Shown here: one piece after another, positions 1 to 9,900 of the stretch
How the letters are laid out: every line of letters starts with the position of its first letter
How positions within the stretch are numbered: the first letter of the stretch is position 1
Assembly (NCBI GenBank): GCA_028752905.1
Contig: JAQNBH010000014.1
Location: forward strand, 1,071,231 to 1,135,230
From: Cladorhizidae sp. MBARI D1340-BT2
Lineage: Eukaryota > Porifera > Demospongiae > Poecilosclerida > Cladorhizidae
DNA length: 64,000 nucleotides
Reading direction: 5' to 3'
Notes under the pieces: generated by a model
Told to the model about the DNA's origin: nothing
The model's database searches: none
Seen by the model: only the letters and a program-made list of their open reading frames with translations
Made by a program: the position numbers and the translations under genes

Positions 1-210
1 ATGGTTATAGTTGTTGCTTGCATGGTTATAGTTGTTGCTTGCATGGTTACAGTTGTTGCTTGCATGGTTATAGTTGTTGCTTGCATGGTTACAGTTGTTG
101 CTTGCATGGTTACAGTTGTTGCTTGCATGGTTATAGTTGTGCTTGCATGGTTATAGTTGTTGCTTGCATGGGTATAGTTGTTGCTTGCATGGTTATAGTT
201 GTTGCTTGTG
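1..210. repeat. 21-bp minisatellite
   Basis: About ten head-to-tail copies of a 21-bp unit that begins ATGGTTATAG and ends TTGTTGCTTGC. The copy at 127 has lost one T. The array starts at or before the window edge and decays into TGTTGTTGC-like sequence up to about 245. It lies in the intron just upstream of the first visible ATP6V1H exon. The Gly/Cys/Val-rich reading frame across it is a by-product of the unit length being a multiple of three. Confidence 0.95.
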
Positions 211-287
211 TGTTGTTCTTGCTTTTGTGTTGTTGTTGTTGCTGTTGCTTGGCTCTGGTTGATGCTTGGCTCTGCTCTGTGCTGTAG

Positions 288-410
288 GAACCAGCTCATC
301 ACTGATGCTGCCTATAGTTTTGGTGACCAGCTGCTGAATGGAGACAGTGAGGAACGAGATGTTCTTGTCAAACAACATCCCAAGCCTGTACGACATCCAT
401 CCTTGTCACT
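288..410 (+). CDS. ATP6V1H: V-ATPase V1 subunit H, internal exon A (first one visible)
   Basis: Subunit H is the cytosolic regulatory subunit of the V1 sector of the vacuolar proton pump. It is built of ARM/HEAT-like helical repeats and couples ATP hydrolysis to proton pumping. This exon follows a pyrimidine-rich acceptor ending GCTGTAG. It opens with G (third base of a split codon) and reads NQLITDAAYSFGDQLL, then NGDSEERDVLV, and ends HPSLS plus CT before the donor GTATAC. Joined to the exon at 1637 (C), the split codon is CTC, giving SLS-L-MISN. This aligns with the human segment GQMISAEDCEF...EEKQEML...INLMTHI with one gap. The preceding exon, encoding the N-terminus, is not in the window. 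The donor was chosen by phase and by the human alignment; a GT at 388 would end the exon in the wrong phase. Identification rests on remembered human sequence, not a search. Confidence 0.75.
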
Positions 411-510
411 GTATACTTGTGCCCCCAACCTTGCCTGGCAGGATGTGGTTTTCATTCCTGTCTCTCTGTCCACTTGTTAGTGTATTTGCAAACTTCTTCT
501 CGATCTTTAC

Positions 511-705
511 CAAGCTTAGCCCTAGCCCTAACCAAGCTTGTTAGCCCTAGCCCTAGCCCTAGCCCTAACCAAGCTTGTTAGTCCACCCTAGCCCTAGCCC
601 TAACCAAGCTTGTTAGCCCTAGCCAAGCCCTAGCCCTAACCAAGCTTGTTTGCCCTAGCTCAGCCCTAACCTTAACCCAGCAGTATTAGCCCTAGCCCAG
701 CCCTT
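511..705. repeat. Telomere-like CCCTAG/CCCTAA interspersed repeat
   Basis: Runs of CCCTAG with occasional CCCTAACC alternate with AAGCTTGTTAG in an irregular tandem repeat of about 25-45 bp. The hexamer differs by one base from the animal telomere repeat CCCTAA. A second run of CCCTAG (about five copies) is at 3908-3938. This looks like an interstitial telomere-like repeat or a coincidental hexamer satellite; there is no chromosome end here because exons lie on both sides. Confidence 0.8.
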
Positions 706-1057
706 GTATTACATACCAAGCCTGTTAGCGGGTGGTGGGCGTGTGCTATGCATGTGTTGTAGACCACTCTACGAGGCCACCCTGAGGTGATAGTACTGAC
801 ATGCATGTACATGTATAGGCTCACTTGAGCCACGTGGAATGGGTGGAGCTTCATCTCGCACCCCTGGAACTAGCTGCGCAGCTGGTGACTGTAGAAGCCA
901 TACATGTTTGATGAACTGCTCAAACTGTATCTACAGTGTACATGCATGTACTGTATATATCATAGAGAAAGTGCCTTCATGCAGTAAAGAATGTGATCAG
1001 GCAGTGTAATTAATAACACATACACAGATTACTGTTATCAACATACGTAGTGTCATT

Positions 1058-1612
1058 ATCTTGTTGTTGTTGTGTTTGTTGTTGCTGCTGTGTTGTTATT
1101 GTTGTTGCTGTGTTGTTATTGTTATTGCTGTGTTGTTATTGTTGTTGCTGTGTTGTGTTTGTTGTTGCTGTGTTGTGTTTATTGTTGCTGTGTTGTGCAC
1201 ATGTATGTGTCGTTATTGTTGTTGCTGTGTTGTGTACATGTATGTGTCGTTATTGTTGTTGCTGTGTTGTGTTTGTTGTTGCTGTGTTGTTATTGTTGTT
1301 GCTGTGTTGTGTTTGTTGTTGCTGTGTTGTGTACATGTATGTGTCATTATTGTTGTTGCTGTGTTGTGTTTGTTGTTGCTGTGTTGTTATTGTTGTTGCT
1401 GTGCTGTGTTTGTTGTTGCTGTGATGTGTACATGTATGTGTTGTTGTTGTTGTTGCTGTGTTGTTGATGTTGTTGCTGTGATGTGTACATGTATGTGTTG
1501 TTGTTGTTGCTGTGTTGTGTTTGTTGTTCCTGTGATGTGTACATGTATGTGTTGTTGTTGCTGTGTTGTTGATGTTGTTGCTGTGATGTATACATGTACA
1601 TGTATGTGTTGT
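1058..1612. repeat. TGTTGTTGC-rich minisatellite
   Basis: An irregular array is built from TGTTGTTGCTGTGTTGT blocks of about 18-24 bp, punctuated by GTACATGTATGTGT segments. All + frames are open and encode Cys/Val/Leu strings; this is compositional. One TACATGTA segment near 1591 has been lengthened to TACATGTACATGTA. Confidence 0.9.
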
Positions 1613-1636
1613 ATAGTGTGTAGAACTGTTCATTAG

Positions 1637-1706
1637 CATGATCTCCAATGTGCGTAAAGATGGGACCGTCAAGTTTATCCTGACTTTGCTGAGCGACCTC
1701 ACTGAG
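1637..1706 (+). CDS. ATP6V1H: V-ATPase V1 subunit H, exon B
   Basis: This 70-base exon lies between acceptor CATTAG and donor GTGAGT. After one base that completes the previous codon it reads MISNVRKDGTVKFILTLL then SDLTE, ending in phase 0. It matches the human segment LMTHICKEQTVQYILTMVDD in register (M-I-S-N-V-R-K against M-T-H-I-C-K-E, then TVKFILTL against TVQYILTM). The donor runs straight into GT-rich sequence. Confidence 0.87.
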
Positions 1707-1795
1707 GTGAGTGTGTGTGTATGTGTGTACAGTATGTGTGTGTGTGTGAGCATGTGCGGGGTGTGTGTGTGTGTGTGTGAGTGTGTGAGTGTTAA
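1707..1795. repeat. GT microsatellite at a 5' splice site
   Basis: Interrupted (GT)n starts within the donor of exon B and includes GTGAGTGTGTGTG, a TACAGTA interruption near 1727, and further GT runs to about 1795. It is transcribed as UG-rich RNA, the binding preference of TDP-43/CELF-type proteins; any effect on splicing is inference. Confidence 0.85.
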
Positions 1796-1828
1796 CCTGC
1801 TCTACATGTACATGTATGTTGACTTTGA

Positions 1829-3670
1829 GTTCCAAGCCTAGTACTGTTGGGCTCTGTATTTGCCTGTTGCTAGAACCTGCTCTATGTGGACTTGTTCCAT
1901 CAGGCCCAACCCTAGTACTATCAGACTCTTGGTCCAAGCCTAGGACTATCATGCTCTTGGTCCAAGCCTAGGACTACCAGACTCTTGGTCCACTAGGACT
2001 ATCAGGCTCTTGGTCCAAGCCTAGGACTATCAGACTTTTGGTTCAAGTCCAGGACTATCACACTCTTGGTCCAACCCTAAGACTATCAGACTCTTGGTCC
2101 AAGCCTAGGACTATCAGACTCTTGGTCCAAGTCCAGGACTATCAGACTCTTGGTCCAAGCCTAGGACTATCAGACTCTTGGTCCAAGCCTAGGACTATCA
2201 GACTCTTGGTCCAAGCCTAGGACTATCAGACTCTTGGTCCAAGCCTAGGACTACCAGACTCTTGGTCCAAGTCCAGGACTATCAGACTCTTGATCCAAGC
2301 CTAGGACTATCAGACTCTTTGGTCCAAGCCTAGGACTATCAGACTCTTGGTCCAAGCCTAGGACTATCAGGCTCTTGGTCCAAGCCTAGGACTATCAGGC
2401 TCTTGGTCCAAGCCTAGGACTATCAGACTCTTGGTCCAAGCCTAGGACTATCAGGCTCTTGGTCCAAGCCTAGGACTATCAGACTCTTGGTCCAAGCCTA
2501 GGACTATCAGGCTCTTGGTCCAAGCCTAGGACTATCAGACTCTTGGTCCAAGCCTAGGACTATCAGACTCTTGGTCCAAGCCTAGGACTATCAGGCTCTT
2601 GGTCCAAGCCTAGGACTACCAGACTCTTGGTCCAAGCCTAGGACTATCAGACTTTTGGTTCAAGTCCAGGACTATCACACTCTTGGTCCAACCCTAAGAC
2701 TATCAGACTCTTGGTCCAAGCCTAGGACTATCACACTCTTGGTCCAAGCCTAGGACTATCAGACTCTTGGTCCAAGCCAGGCTCTTGGTTCAAGCCTGGG
2801 ACTATCAGGCCATTGGGACTATCAGACTCTTGGTCCAAGCCTAGGACTATCAGGCTCTTGGTCCAAGCCTAGGACTATCAGACTCTTGGTCCAAGCCTAG
2901 GACTACCAGACTCTTGGTCCAAGCCTAGGACTATCAGACTCTTGGTCCAAGCCTAGGACTATCAGACTCTTGGTCCAAGCCTAGGACTATCAGGCTCTTG
3001 GTCCAAGCCTAGGACTATCAGACTCTTGGTCCAAGCCTAGGACTATCAGACTCTTGGTCCAAGCCTAGGACTATCAGACTCTTGGTCCAAGCCTAGGACT
3101 ATCAGACTCTTGGTCCAAGTCCAGGACTATCAGACTCTTTGGTCCAAGCCTAGGACTATCAGACTCTTGGTCCAAGCCTAGGACTATCAGACTCTTGATC
3201 CAAGCCTAGGACTATCAGGCCCTTGGTCCAAGCCTAGGACTATCAGGCTCTTGGTCCAAGCGCCTAGGACTATCAGACTCTTGGTCCAAGCCTAGGACTA
3301 TCAGACTCTTGGTCCAAGCCTAGGACTATCAGGCTCTTGGTCCAAGCCTAGGACTATCAGACTCTTGGTCCAAGCCTAGGACTATCAGACTCTTGGTCCA
3401 AGCCTAGGACTATCAGACTCTTGGCTTGGTTGTCCAAGTCCAGGACTACATGTATCAGACTCTTTGGTCCAAGCCTAGGACTATCAGGCTCTTGGTCCAA
3501 GCCTAGGACTATCAGGCTCTTGGTCCAAGCCTAGGACTATCAGACTCTTGGTCCAAGCCTAGGACTATCAGACTCTTGGTCCAAGCCTAGGACTATTTGT
3601 CCAAGTCCAGGACTACATGTATCAGACTCTTTGGTCCAAGCCTAGACTATCAGGCTCTTAGTCCAAGCTT
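1829..3670. repeat. 28-bp minisatellite (about 63 copies)
   Basis: The 28-bp unit contains GGTCCAAGCCTAGGACTATC followed by AGACTCTT; for example, units begin at 2161 and 2189. The region before 1900 is a diverged lead-in. Variants include AAGTCCAGG for AAGCCTAGG, CAGGCTCTT for CAGACTCTT, and CTACCAG for CTATCAG. Two copies carry an extra CATGTA (3447-3454 and 3614-3621). The array fills most of intron B-C. Confidence 0.96.
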
Positions 3671-3850
3671 ACGTGTACATACATGAGCTTACATGCACAT
3701 ACATAGAGCTCTGAGGTGATGTGCTTACCTGTCATGCATGTTCTTACATGTGCATGCATGTTCTTACATGCACATACATAGGGCTCTGAGGCGTGGTGCT
3801 TACCTGTCATACATGTACATGTGCTTACATGTACATACATATGGCCAGCA
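3671..3850. repeat. Diverged two-copy repeat rich in ACATGCACATAC
   Basis: Two related segments of about 75 bp each share CATAGAGCTCTGAGG/CATAGGGCTCTGAGG and GTGCTTACCTGTCAT. They are surrounded by TTACATGTACATAC-like motifs. I see no gene here. Confidence 0.7.
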
Positions 3851-3907
3851 TCGATGAGCATGTTAATGAAATTGAGTCTGAAGCTATGCAGGGATGAGGA
3901 CTATTGC

Positions 3908-4383
3908 CTGAGCCCTAGCCCTAGCCCTAGCCCTAGCCCCATATTACGTACCTGAGGTGTAATATTGCCTGAGGTGTATTGATTCATCAATAATCGCAAT
4001 TTTGGAATATTTGATTCCTTTTTTGGACTGTGACTTACATGTGTAAAGTGTGTGTGTGTGTGTGTGAGTGGTGTGCACATGCATGTGTGAGTGTACAGTG
4101 TGTGGTGTTTATACTGTGTATGTGTGTGCATGCATGAGTGAGTATGGTTGTGTGAGTGTGTGGTACAGGTACAGTGTGTGCATGTGTGTGAGTGCGAGAG
4201 ATAGTGTGTGCATGTGTGTGGATGTGTGTGTGTGAGTGTGTGAGAGATAGTGTGTATGCATGCATGCGTATGTGTGCATGTGTGTGTGAGTGCAAGCACG
4301 TGAGTGTGGTGAGTGTGTGTGTGAGTGTGGTGAGTGTGTGTGTGGTATTAGTGTATGTGTGTGTGTGTGCATGGGAATGAGTG

Positions 4384-4416
<33 letters not shown>

Positions 4417-4440
4417 TGCACATGTGAGTGTGAGTGTGTG
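3908..4440. repeat. CCCTAG run and GT-rich microsatellite upstream of exon C
   Basis: A short (CCCTAG)n run at 3908-3938 is followed by about 100 unique bases, then interrupted (GT)n/(GTGTGTGAGT)n from about 4038 to 4440. The run ends some 30 bp before the acceptor of exon C. Long His/Thr frames on the - strand and Cys/Val frames on the + strand here are compositional. Confidence 0.85.
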
Positions 4441-4471
4441 GAGAATATGATGTGTTTATGTTGCCATGCAG

Positions 4472-4512
4472 AACCCGGCCATCACTCTCATCTTTGCGAA
4501 GGACAACCAAGG
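4472..4512 (+). CDS. ATP6V1H: V-ATPase V1 subunit H, exon C (41 bp)
   Basis: This very short exon lies between acceptor TTGCCATGCAG and donor GTAAGC. It starts in phase 0, reads NPAITLIFAKDNQ and ends with GG, completed by A from exon D to give Gly. In the human protein this position holds ENHQRVSIFFDYARCS, and the hydrophobic helix pattern agrees although identity is low. Support comes mainly from both phases fitting the neighbours and from the two good splice sites. Confidence 0.72.
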
Positions 4513-5187
4513 GTAAGCATGCCCGATGTGTTCACTTGCCCCTCCCCTTACATGAGGTGGCTTCATGAACAGGCCTCTAATAACCTATTGCTGCCCCCCT
4601 AGGCTTTTAGGCACTTCCCCCGCCCCCCTCAGGTACTTCAATCTTGCCTGACGGTGGGCATTAGGTCGCAGTACATGTCCTATATCCATTTGGCGGGTCT
4701 CCTGAAGAATTCTACTCACAATTGTTATTTTGTTAGTGTGAGTAGAATTCTTTAGGAAAGCACATGTTGGCAGTATAATTGTTCAATACTGTAAGTGAAT
4801 AATGTTTTAAATAATTTATGGATAATTGTTTTAATAAAGGAGACAATTTGTTTCATTGCAATAAGGAAGCAGTTAATTATCTTATAATAGAAGAGGTCTT
4901 ACAGTATAATAGAAGAGGTCTTATAATAGAAGAGGTTATATATTATATATGTGGGTGTTAATTTGGGGGTGTTAATACGAAAAAAAGAAAAGAAAAAAGT
5001 TCTACATCAATTTAAAAAAATATGAAATTTATAAGTCAGTGAATATTGAACTACAGTATGAGACTGATATTTAATTAAATAGAAAATTTAACAATTTGCA
5101 GTGAAAGGACATAATTGATTTTCACATTGATAAAGCAGAGTCAATTTTAAAATTCTCTTCACGATGAGCTCATACAAAAAACAACCT
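4513..5187. other. Start of intron C-D, with a long inverted repeat
   Basis: Unique sequence becomes AT-rich after 4760. An inverted repeat pairs 4700-4720 with 4737-4757 (21 positions, one G/T mismatch) around a 16-base loop, and includes AAGAATTCTACTCACA. At 4881-4935 a short motif, CTTATAATAGAAGAGGT, occurs three times; the middle copy contains an extra CAGTA at 4902-4906. No gene is seen. Confidence 0.7.
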
Positions 5188-6352
5188 TCAATTAAAGACT
5201 TTCCTCGTAATTCGGTCAACAAACTGATGAAGAACACGACTGAAATCGGTTTTCCTAAGCACAGATGGTTCCACTTGCATCAGAGCTACAGTGTAGACTG
5301 TTTAGTTTGTCATCTCTCAGAGTGGAGCATAATTCACACGTTTGAGGGCAGAGGAAGAACACTCCCCAGAACAGTTTGTCACCAAAAGGGACAAATATAT
5401 GCGTAGATATATAAACACATTTGGGAAGACGTTGGACACAAGCTTTCTAAACATCTGCAAGCTAATCGAAGGCTTAGCATTACCCGGGGTCACTTTATTC
5501 TTTTCCGCTCTTACCTGCCTGGTCTAGGCCTACACCCAGTTCACGCATGTGCTCTTGGAAATGAACCATTTCCTCAGGGAAACTGCTGTCAAGATCATTT
5601 TGGTAAATGTTTACTAACTTCTTTGCCGCTATCTTCAGTTCTGACAGTTCATCACAATTCACACTTAAGGCATCTTCCTGAGAAAACCAAACTTTCTGGA
5701 GGGAGCATCATACGCTTCCAGCCTCTTTCTGAGGGCAGTTAAAAAGAATGGGCAAAAACAATTGATTTTAAAGCCTTCTTTCCCAGAAACTCGGTGGTTT
5801 CCCCAGGAGCATCATTTCGTTGCATTTTCTCTTTCTCATTCTCTGAGTGTAGTTAGAATGACTTTCATCGTTCCCATTTCTTCAAAATCACCGAAACTAT
5901 CTCTCAAGTTAGAAGTACTTAATGGTCTGAGCAGTTTAATGGCCTCATTGAGGTCAATATCTGTACTTTGCAGCTTTACACGAAACCTTTCAATGACTGA
6001 ATACCCAAACACCAATAGAATGCCATCCAAAATACCTTTTGTTTCTTGCCATTCGTTGCTTTTTTTCTCTCTCTGCAAACAGTTCCAAGGCTTCTATGAT
6101 CTTTTCATGTGCAAGGTTGCGTGGCTTTGTAGCCTCAGCACACCACTGTGTGTAGGACTGACACGTTCAATAACAGGCCGACCATCAAGAGCATCAACTA
6201 AAAGTGCCCATCGGTGAGTTGATGCACCGAAGAAGCAGTAGATGTTTTCTACTAATTCAAAGGGTTCCGACAAAAGACAGGAGAGTGGCCCACCAGATTC
6301 AGGGAATGCGCAAAACATGGAATACAGTCAGCAGGGGCCAATCGTACGATAC
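5188..6352 (-). pseudogene. hAT-superfamily transposase remnant (ZMYM1/THAP-like clade)
   Basis: Read on the - strand from high to low coordinate, pieces of a hAT transposase appear in order but in different frames: IPCFAHSLNLVG, ENIYCFFGASTHRW, EKIIEALELFA, FGYSVIERFRVKL, NIYQNDLDSSFPEEM, FRKLVSNVFPNVFI, LRIYLSLLVTNCSGE, STLRDDKLNSL and LMQVEPSVLRKTDFSRV. It ends in TGA at 5188-5190. The order (RNase H-like middle, then the C-terminal hATC dimerisation region with the FPN, LSLPVT-like and SE-like motifs) is that of the family. The N-terminal DNA-binding finger and start are missing, and there are at least four frame changes: a 2-bp slip in a CA run near 6150, 1-bp changes near 6075 and 5320, and a 7-bp TA-flanked insertion at 5287-5295. 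No terminal inverted repeats were recognised. Frames on the + strand here (from 5164 and 5762) are antisense shadows. Confidence 0.85.
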
Positions 6353-6905
6353 AAACATATAAATATATATTAACACAAACACAATTGAAAGTATCGTAGA
6401 CCTGTATCATTTATAGGCTTGACATATTATTTAAATAAGCATTTAAATAATGTAGATATCTAGTATAGTATATATATATATACATGTATATGGATAAATA
6501 CGTGTATCGCTACGGCACACAGTGCAAAGTGCCTTTAATCATTGGAGCCCTAGGGTGCTGGTAACAGTGCCCCAACAAAAGAAAATTGACAGGCTCCTAG
6601 TCCCTGTGGGGCCCTAAGGCTTCAGCCTAGTCAGCCTTATGATCCTATTCAGGAATGTTCAGCATCCATAATTTATGCCAAACCTCCCTCATGTATGCAT
6701 GACTCAATGTATGTCAGTACACTGTATACAGAGTAACTGTAACTCTAAGTACAGTGCACTATATACATGTGCATACATATACCTCTGTATGTACAGGGCA
6801 CTACATTCATAGTGCACCATGTACAAGTACTGTACATGTATAAATAATTATGACCTAGTATAATTATGATCAGTGTGTGTTGAAGAATGGAAGTGGAAGT
6901 TAGTT
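6353..6905. other. Unique intronic spacer
   Basis: AT-rich sequence next to the hAT remnant (TATATATATACATGTATATGG near 6475) is followed by dense TACATGTA-, TACACTGTA- (6718-6726) and GTACAGTG-type motifs. I see no reading frame of interest. Confidence 0.6.
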
Positions 6906-6911
6906 CCATTT

Positions 6912-9900
6912 ATCCATGGCTGAGGTAGTGTATCAGGGAGTGGGCTCTCCCTATCCATGGCTGAGGCAGTGTATCAGGGAGTGGGCTCTCCCTATCCATG
7001 GCTGAGGTAGTGTATCAGGGAGTGAGCTCTCCCTATCCATGGCTGAGGTAGTGTATCAGGGAGTGAGCTCTCCCTATCCATGGCTGAGGTAGTGTATCAG
7101 GGAGTGGGCTCTCCCTATCCATGGCTGAGGTAGTGTATCAGGGAGTGGGCTCTCCCTATCCATGGCTGAGGTAGTGTATCAGGGAGTGGGCTCTCCCTAT
7201 CCATGGCTGAGGCAGTGTATCAGGGAGTGGGCTCTCCCTATCCATGGCTGAGGTAGTGTATCAGGGAGTGGGCTCTCCCTATCCATGGCTGAGGTAGTGT
7301 ATCAGGGAGTGGGCTCTCCCTATCCATGGCTGAGGTAGTGTATCAGGGAGTGGGCTCTCCCTATCCATGGCTGAGGTAGTGTATCAGGGAGTGGGCTCTC
7401 CCTATCCATGGCTGAGGCAGTGTATCAGGGAGTGGGCTCTCCCTATCCATGGCTGAGGTAGTGTATCAGGGAGTGGCCTCTCCCTATCCATGGCTGAGGT
7501 AGTGTATCAGGGAGTGGGCTCTCCCTATCCATGGCTGAGGTAGTGTATCAGGGAGTGGGCTCTCCCTATCCATGGCTGAGGTAGTGTATCAGGGAGTGGG
7601 CTCTCCCTATCCATGGCTGAGGTAGTGTATCAGGGAGTGGGCTCTCCCTATCCATGGCTGAGGTAGTGTATCAGGGAGTGGGCTCTCCCTATCCATGGCT
7701 GAGGTAGTGTATCAGGGAGTGGGCTCTCCCTATCCATGGCTGAGGTAGTGTATCAGGGAGTGGGCTCTCCCTATCCATGGCTGAGGTAGTGTATCAGGGA
7801 GTGGGCTCTCCCTATCCATGGCTGAGGTAGTGTATCAGGGAGTGGGCTCTCCCTATCCATGGCTGAGGCAGTGTATCAGGGAGTGGGCTCTCCCTATCCA
7901 TGGCTGAGGTAGTGTATCAGGGAGTGAGCTCTCCCTATCCATGGCTGAGGTAGTGTATCAGGGAGTGGGCTCTCCCTATCCATGGCTGAGGCAGTGTATC
8001 AGGGAGTGGGCTCTCCCTATCCATGGCTGAGGTAGTGTATCAGGGAGTGGGCTCACCCTATCCATGGCTGAGGTAGTGTATCAGGGAGTGAGCTCTCCCT
8101 ATCCATGGCTGAGGGAGTGTATCAGGGAGTGGGCTCTCCCTATCCATGGCTGAGGTAGTGTATCAGGGAGTGGGCTCTCCTTATCCATGGCTGAGGTAGT
8201 GTATCAGGGAGTGGGCTCTCCCTATCCATGGCTGAGGTAGTGTATCAGGGAGTGGGCTCTCCCTATCCATGGCTGAGGTAGTGTATCAGGGAGTGAGCTC
8301 TCCCTATCCATGGCTGAGGTAGTGTATCAGGGAGTGGGCTCTCCCTATCCATGGCTGAGGTAGTGTATCAGGGAGTGGGCTCTCCCTATCCATGGCTGAG
8401 GTAGTGTATCAGGGAGTGGGCTCTCCCTATCCATGGCTGAGGGAGTGTATCAGGGAGTGGGCTCTCCCTATCCATGGCTGAGGGAGTGTATCAGGGAGTG
8501 GGCTCTCCCTATCCATGGCTGAGGTAGTGTATCAGGGAGTGGGCTCTCCCTATCCATGGCTGAGGTAGTGTATCAGGGAGTGGGCTCTCCCTATCCATGG
8601 CTGAGGTAGTGTATCAGGGAGTGGGCTCTCCCTATCCATGGCTGAGGTAGTGTATCAGGGAGTGAGCTCTCCCTATCCATGGCTGAGGCAGTGTATCAGG
8701 GAGTGGGCTCTCCCTATCCATGGCTGAGGTAGTGTATCAGGGAGTGGGCTCTCCCTATCCATGGCTGAGGTAGTGTATCAGGGAGTGGGCTCTCCCTATC
8801 CATGGCTGAGGTAGTGTATCAGGGAGTGGGCTCTCCCTATCCATGGCTGAGGTAGTGTATCAGGGAGTGGGCTCTCCCTATCCATGGCTGAGGTAGTGTA
8901 TCAGGGAGTGGGCTCTCCCTATCCATGGCTGAGGCAGTGTATCAGGGAGTGGGCTCTCCCTATCCATGGCTGAGGTAGTGTATCAGGGAGTGGGCTCTCC
9001 CTATCCATGGCTGAGGTAGTGTATCAGGGAGTGGGCTCTCCCTATCCATGGCTGAGGTAGTGTATCAGGGAGTGGGCTCTCCCTATCCATGGCTGAGGTA
9101 GTGTATCAGGGAGTGGGCTCTCCCTATCCATGGCTGAGGTAGTGTATCAGGGAGTGAGCTCTCCCTATCCATGGCTGAGGTAGTGTATCAGGGAGTGGGC
9201 TCTCCCTATCCATGGCTGAGGTAGTGTATCAGGGAGTGGGCTCTCCCTATCCATGGCTGAGGTAGTGTATCAGGGAGTGGGCTCTCCCTATCCATGGCTG
9301 AGGTAGTGTATCAGGGAGTGAGCTCTCCCTATCCATGGCTGAGGTAGTGTATCAGGGAGTGGGCTCTCCCTATCCATGGCTGAGGTAGTGTATCAGGGAG
9401 TGGGCTCTCCCTATCCATGGCTGAGGTAGTGTATCAGGGAGTGAGCTCTCCCTATCCATGGCTGAGGTAGTGTATCAGGGAGTGGGCTCTCCCTATCCAT
9501 GGCTGAGGCAGTGTATCAGGGAGTGGGCTCTCCCTATCCATGGCTGAGGCAGTGTATCAGGGAGTGGGCTCTCCCTATCCATGGCTGAGGTAGTGTATCA
9601 GGGAGTGGGCTCTCCCTATCCATGGCTGAGGTAGTGTATCAGGGAGTAGGCTCTCCCTATCCATGGCTGAGGCAGTGTATCAGGGAGTGGGCTCTCCCTA
9701 TCCATGGCTGAGGCAGTGTATCAGGGAGTGGGCTCTCCCTATCCATGGCTGAGGTAGTGTATCAGGGAGTGGGCTCTCCCTATCCATGGCTGAGGCAGTG
9801 TATCAGGGAGTGGGCTCTCCCTATCCATGGCTGAGGTAGTGTATCAGGGAGTGAGCTCTCCCTATCCATGGCTGAGGTAGTGTATCAGGGAGTGGGCTCT

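Larger units (their letters stand above)
411..1636 (+). other. ATP6V1H intron A-B
   Basis: This intron of 1226 bp contains the CCCTAG-type repeats (511-700) and the TGTTGTTGC-type array (1058-1612), annotated separately. The remainder (about 700-1050) is non-repetitive, with several TACATGTA and one TACAGTGTA (932-940) motifs. I see no gene in it. Near the 3' end, the acceptor is GTTCATTAG. Confidence 0.7.

Noticed and set aside
5164..6217. + strand frames starting MSSYKKQPSIKDF and MILKPSF
   Set aside because: These are antisense to the hAT transposase, whose conserved motifs are all on the - strand.
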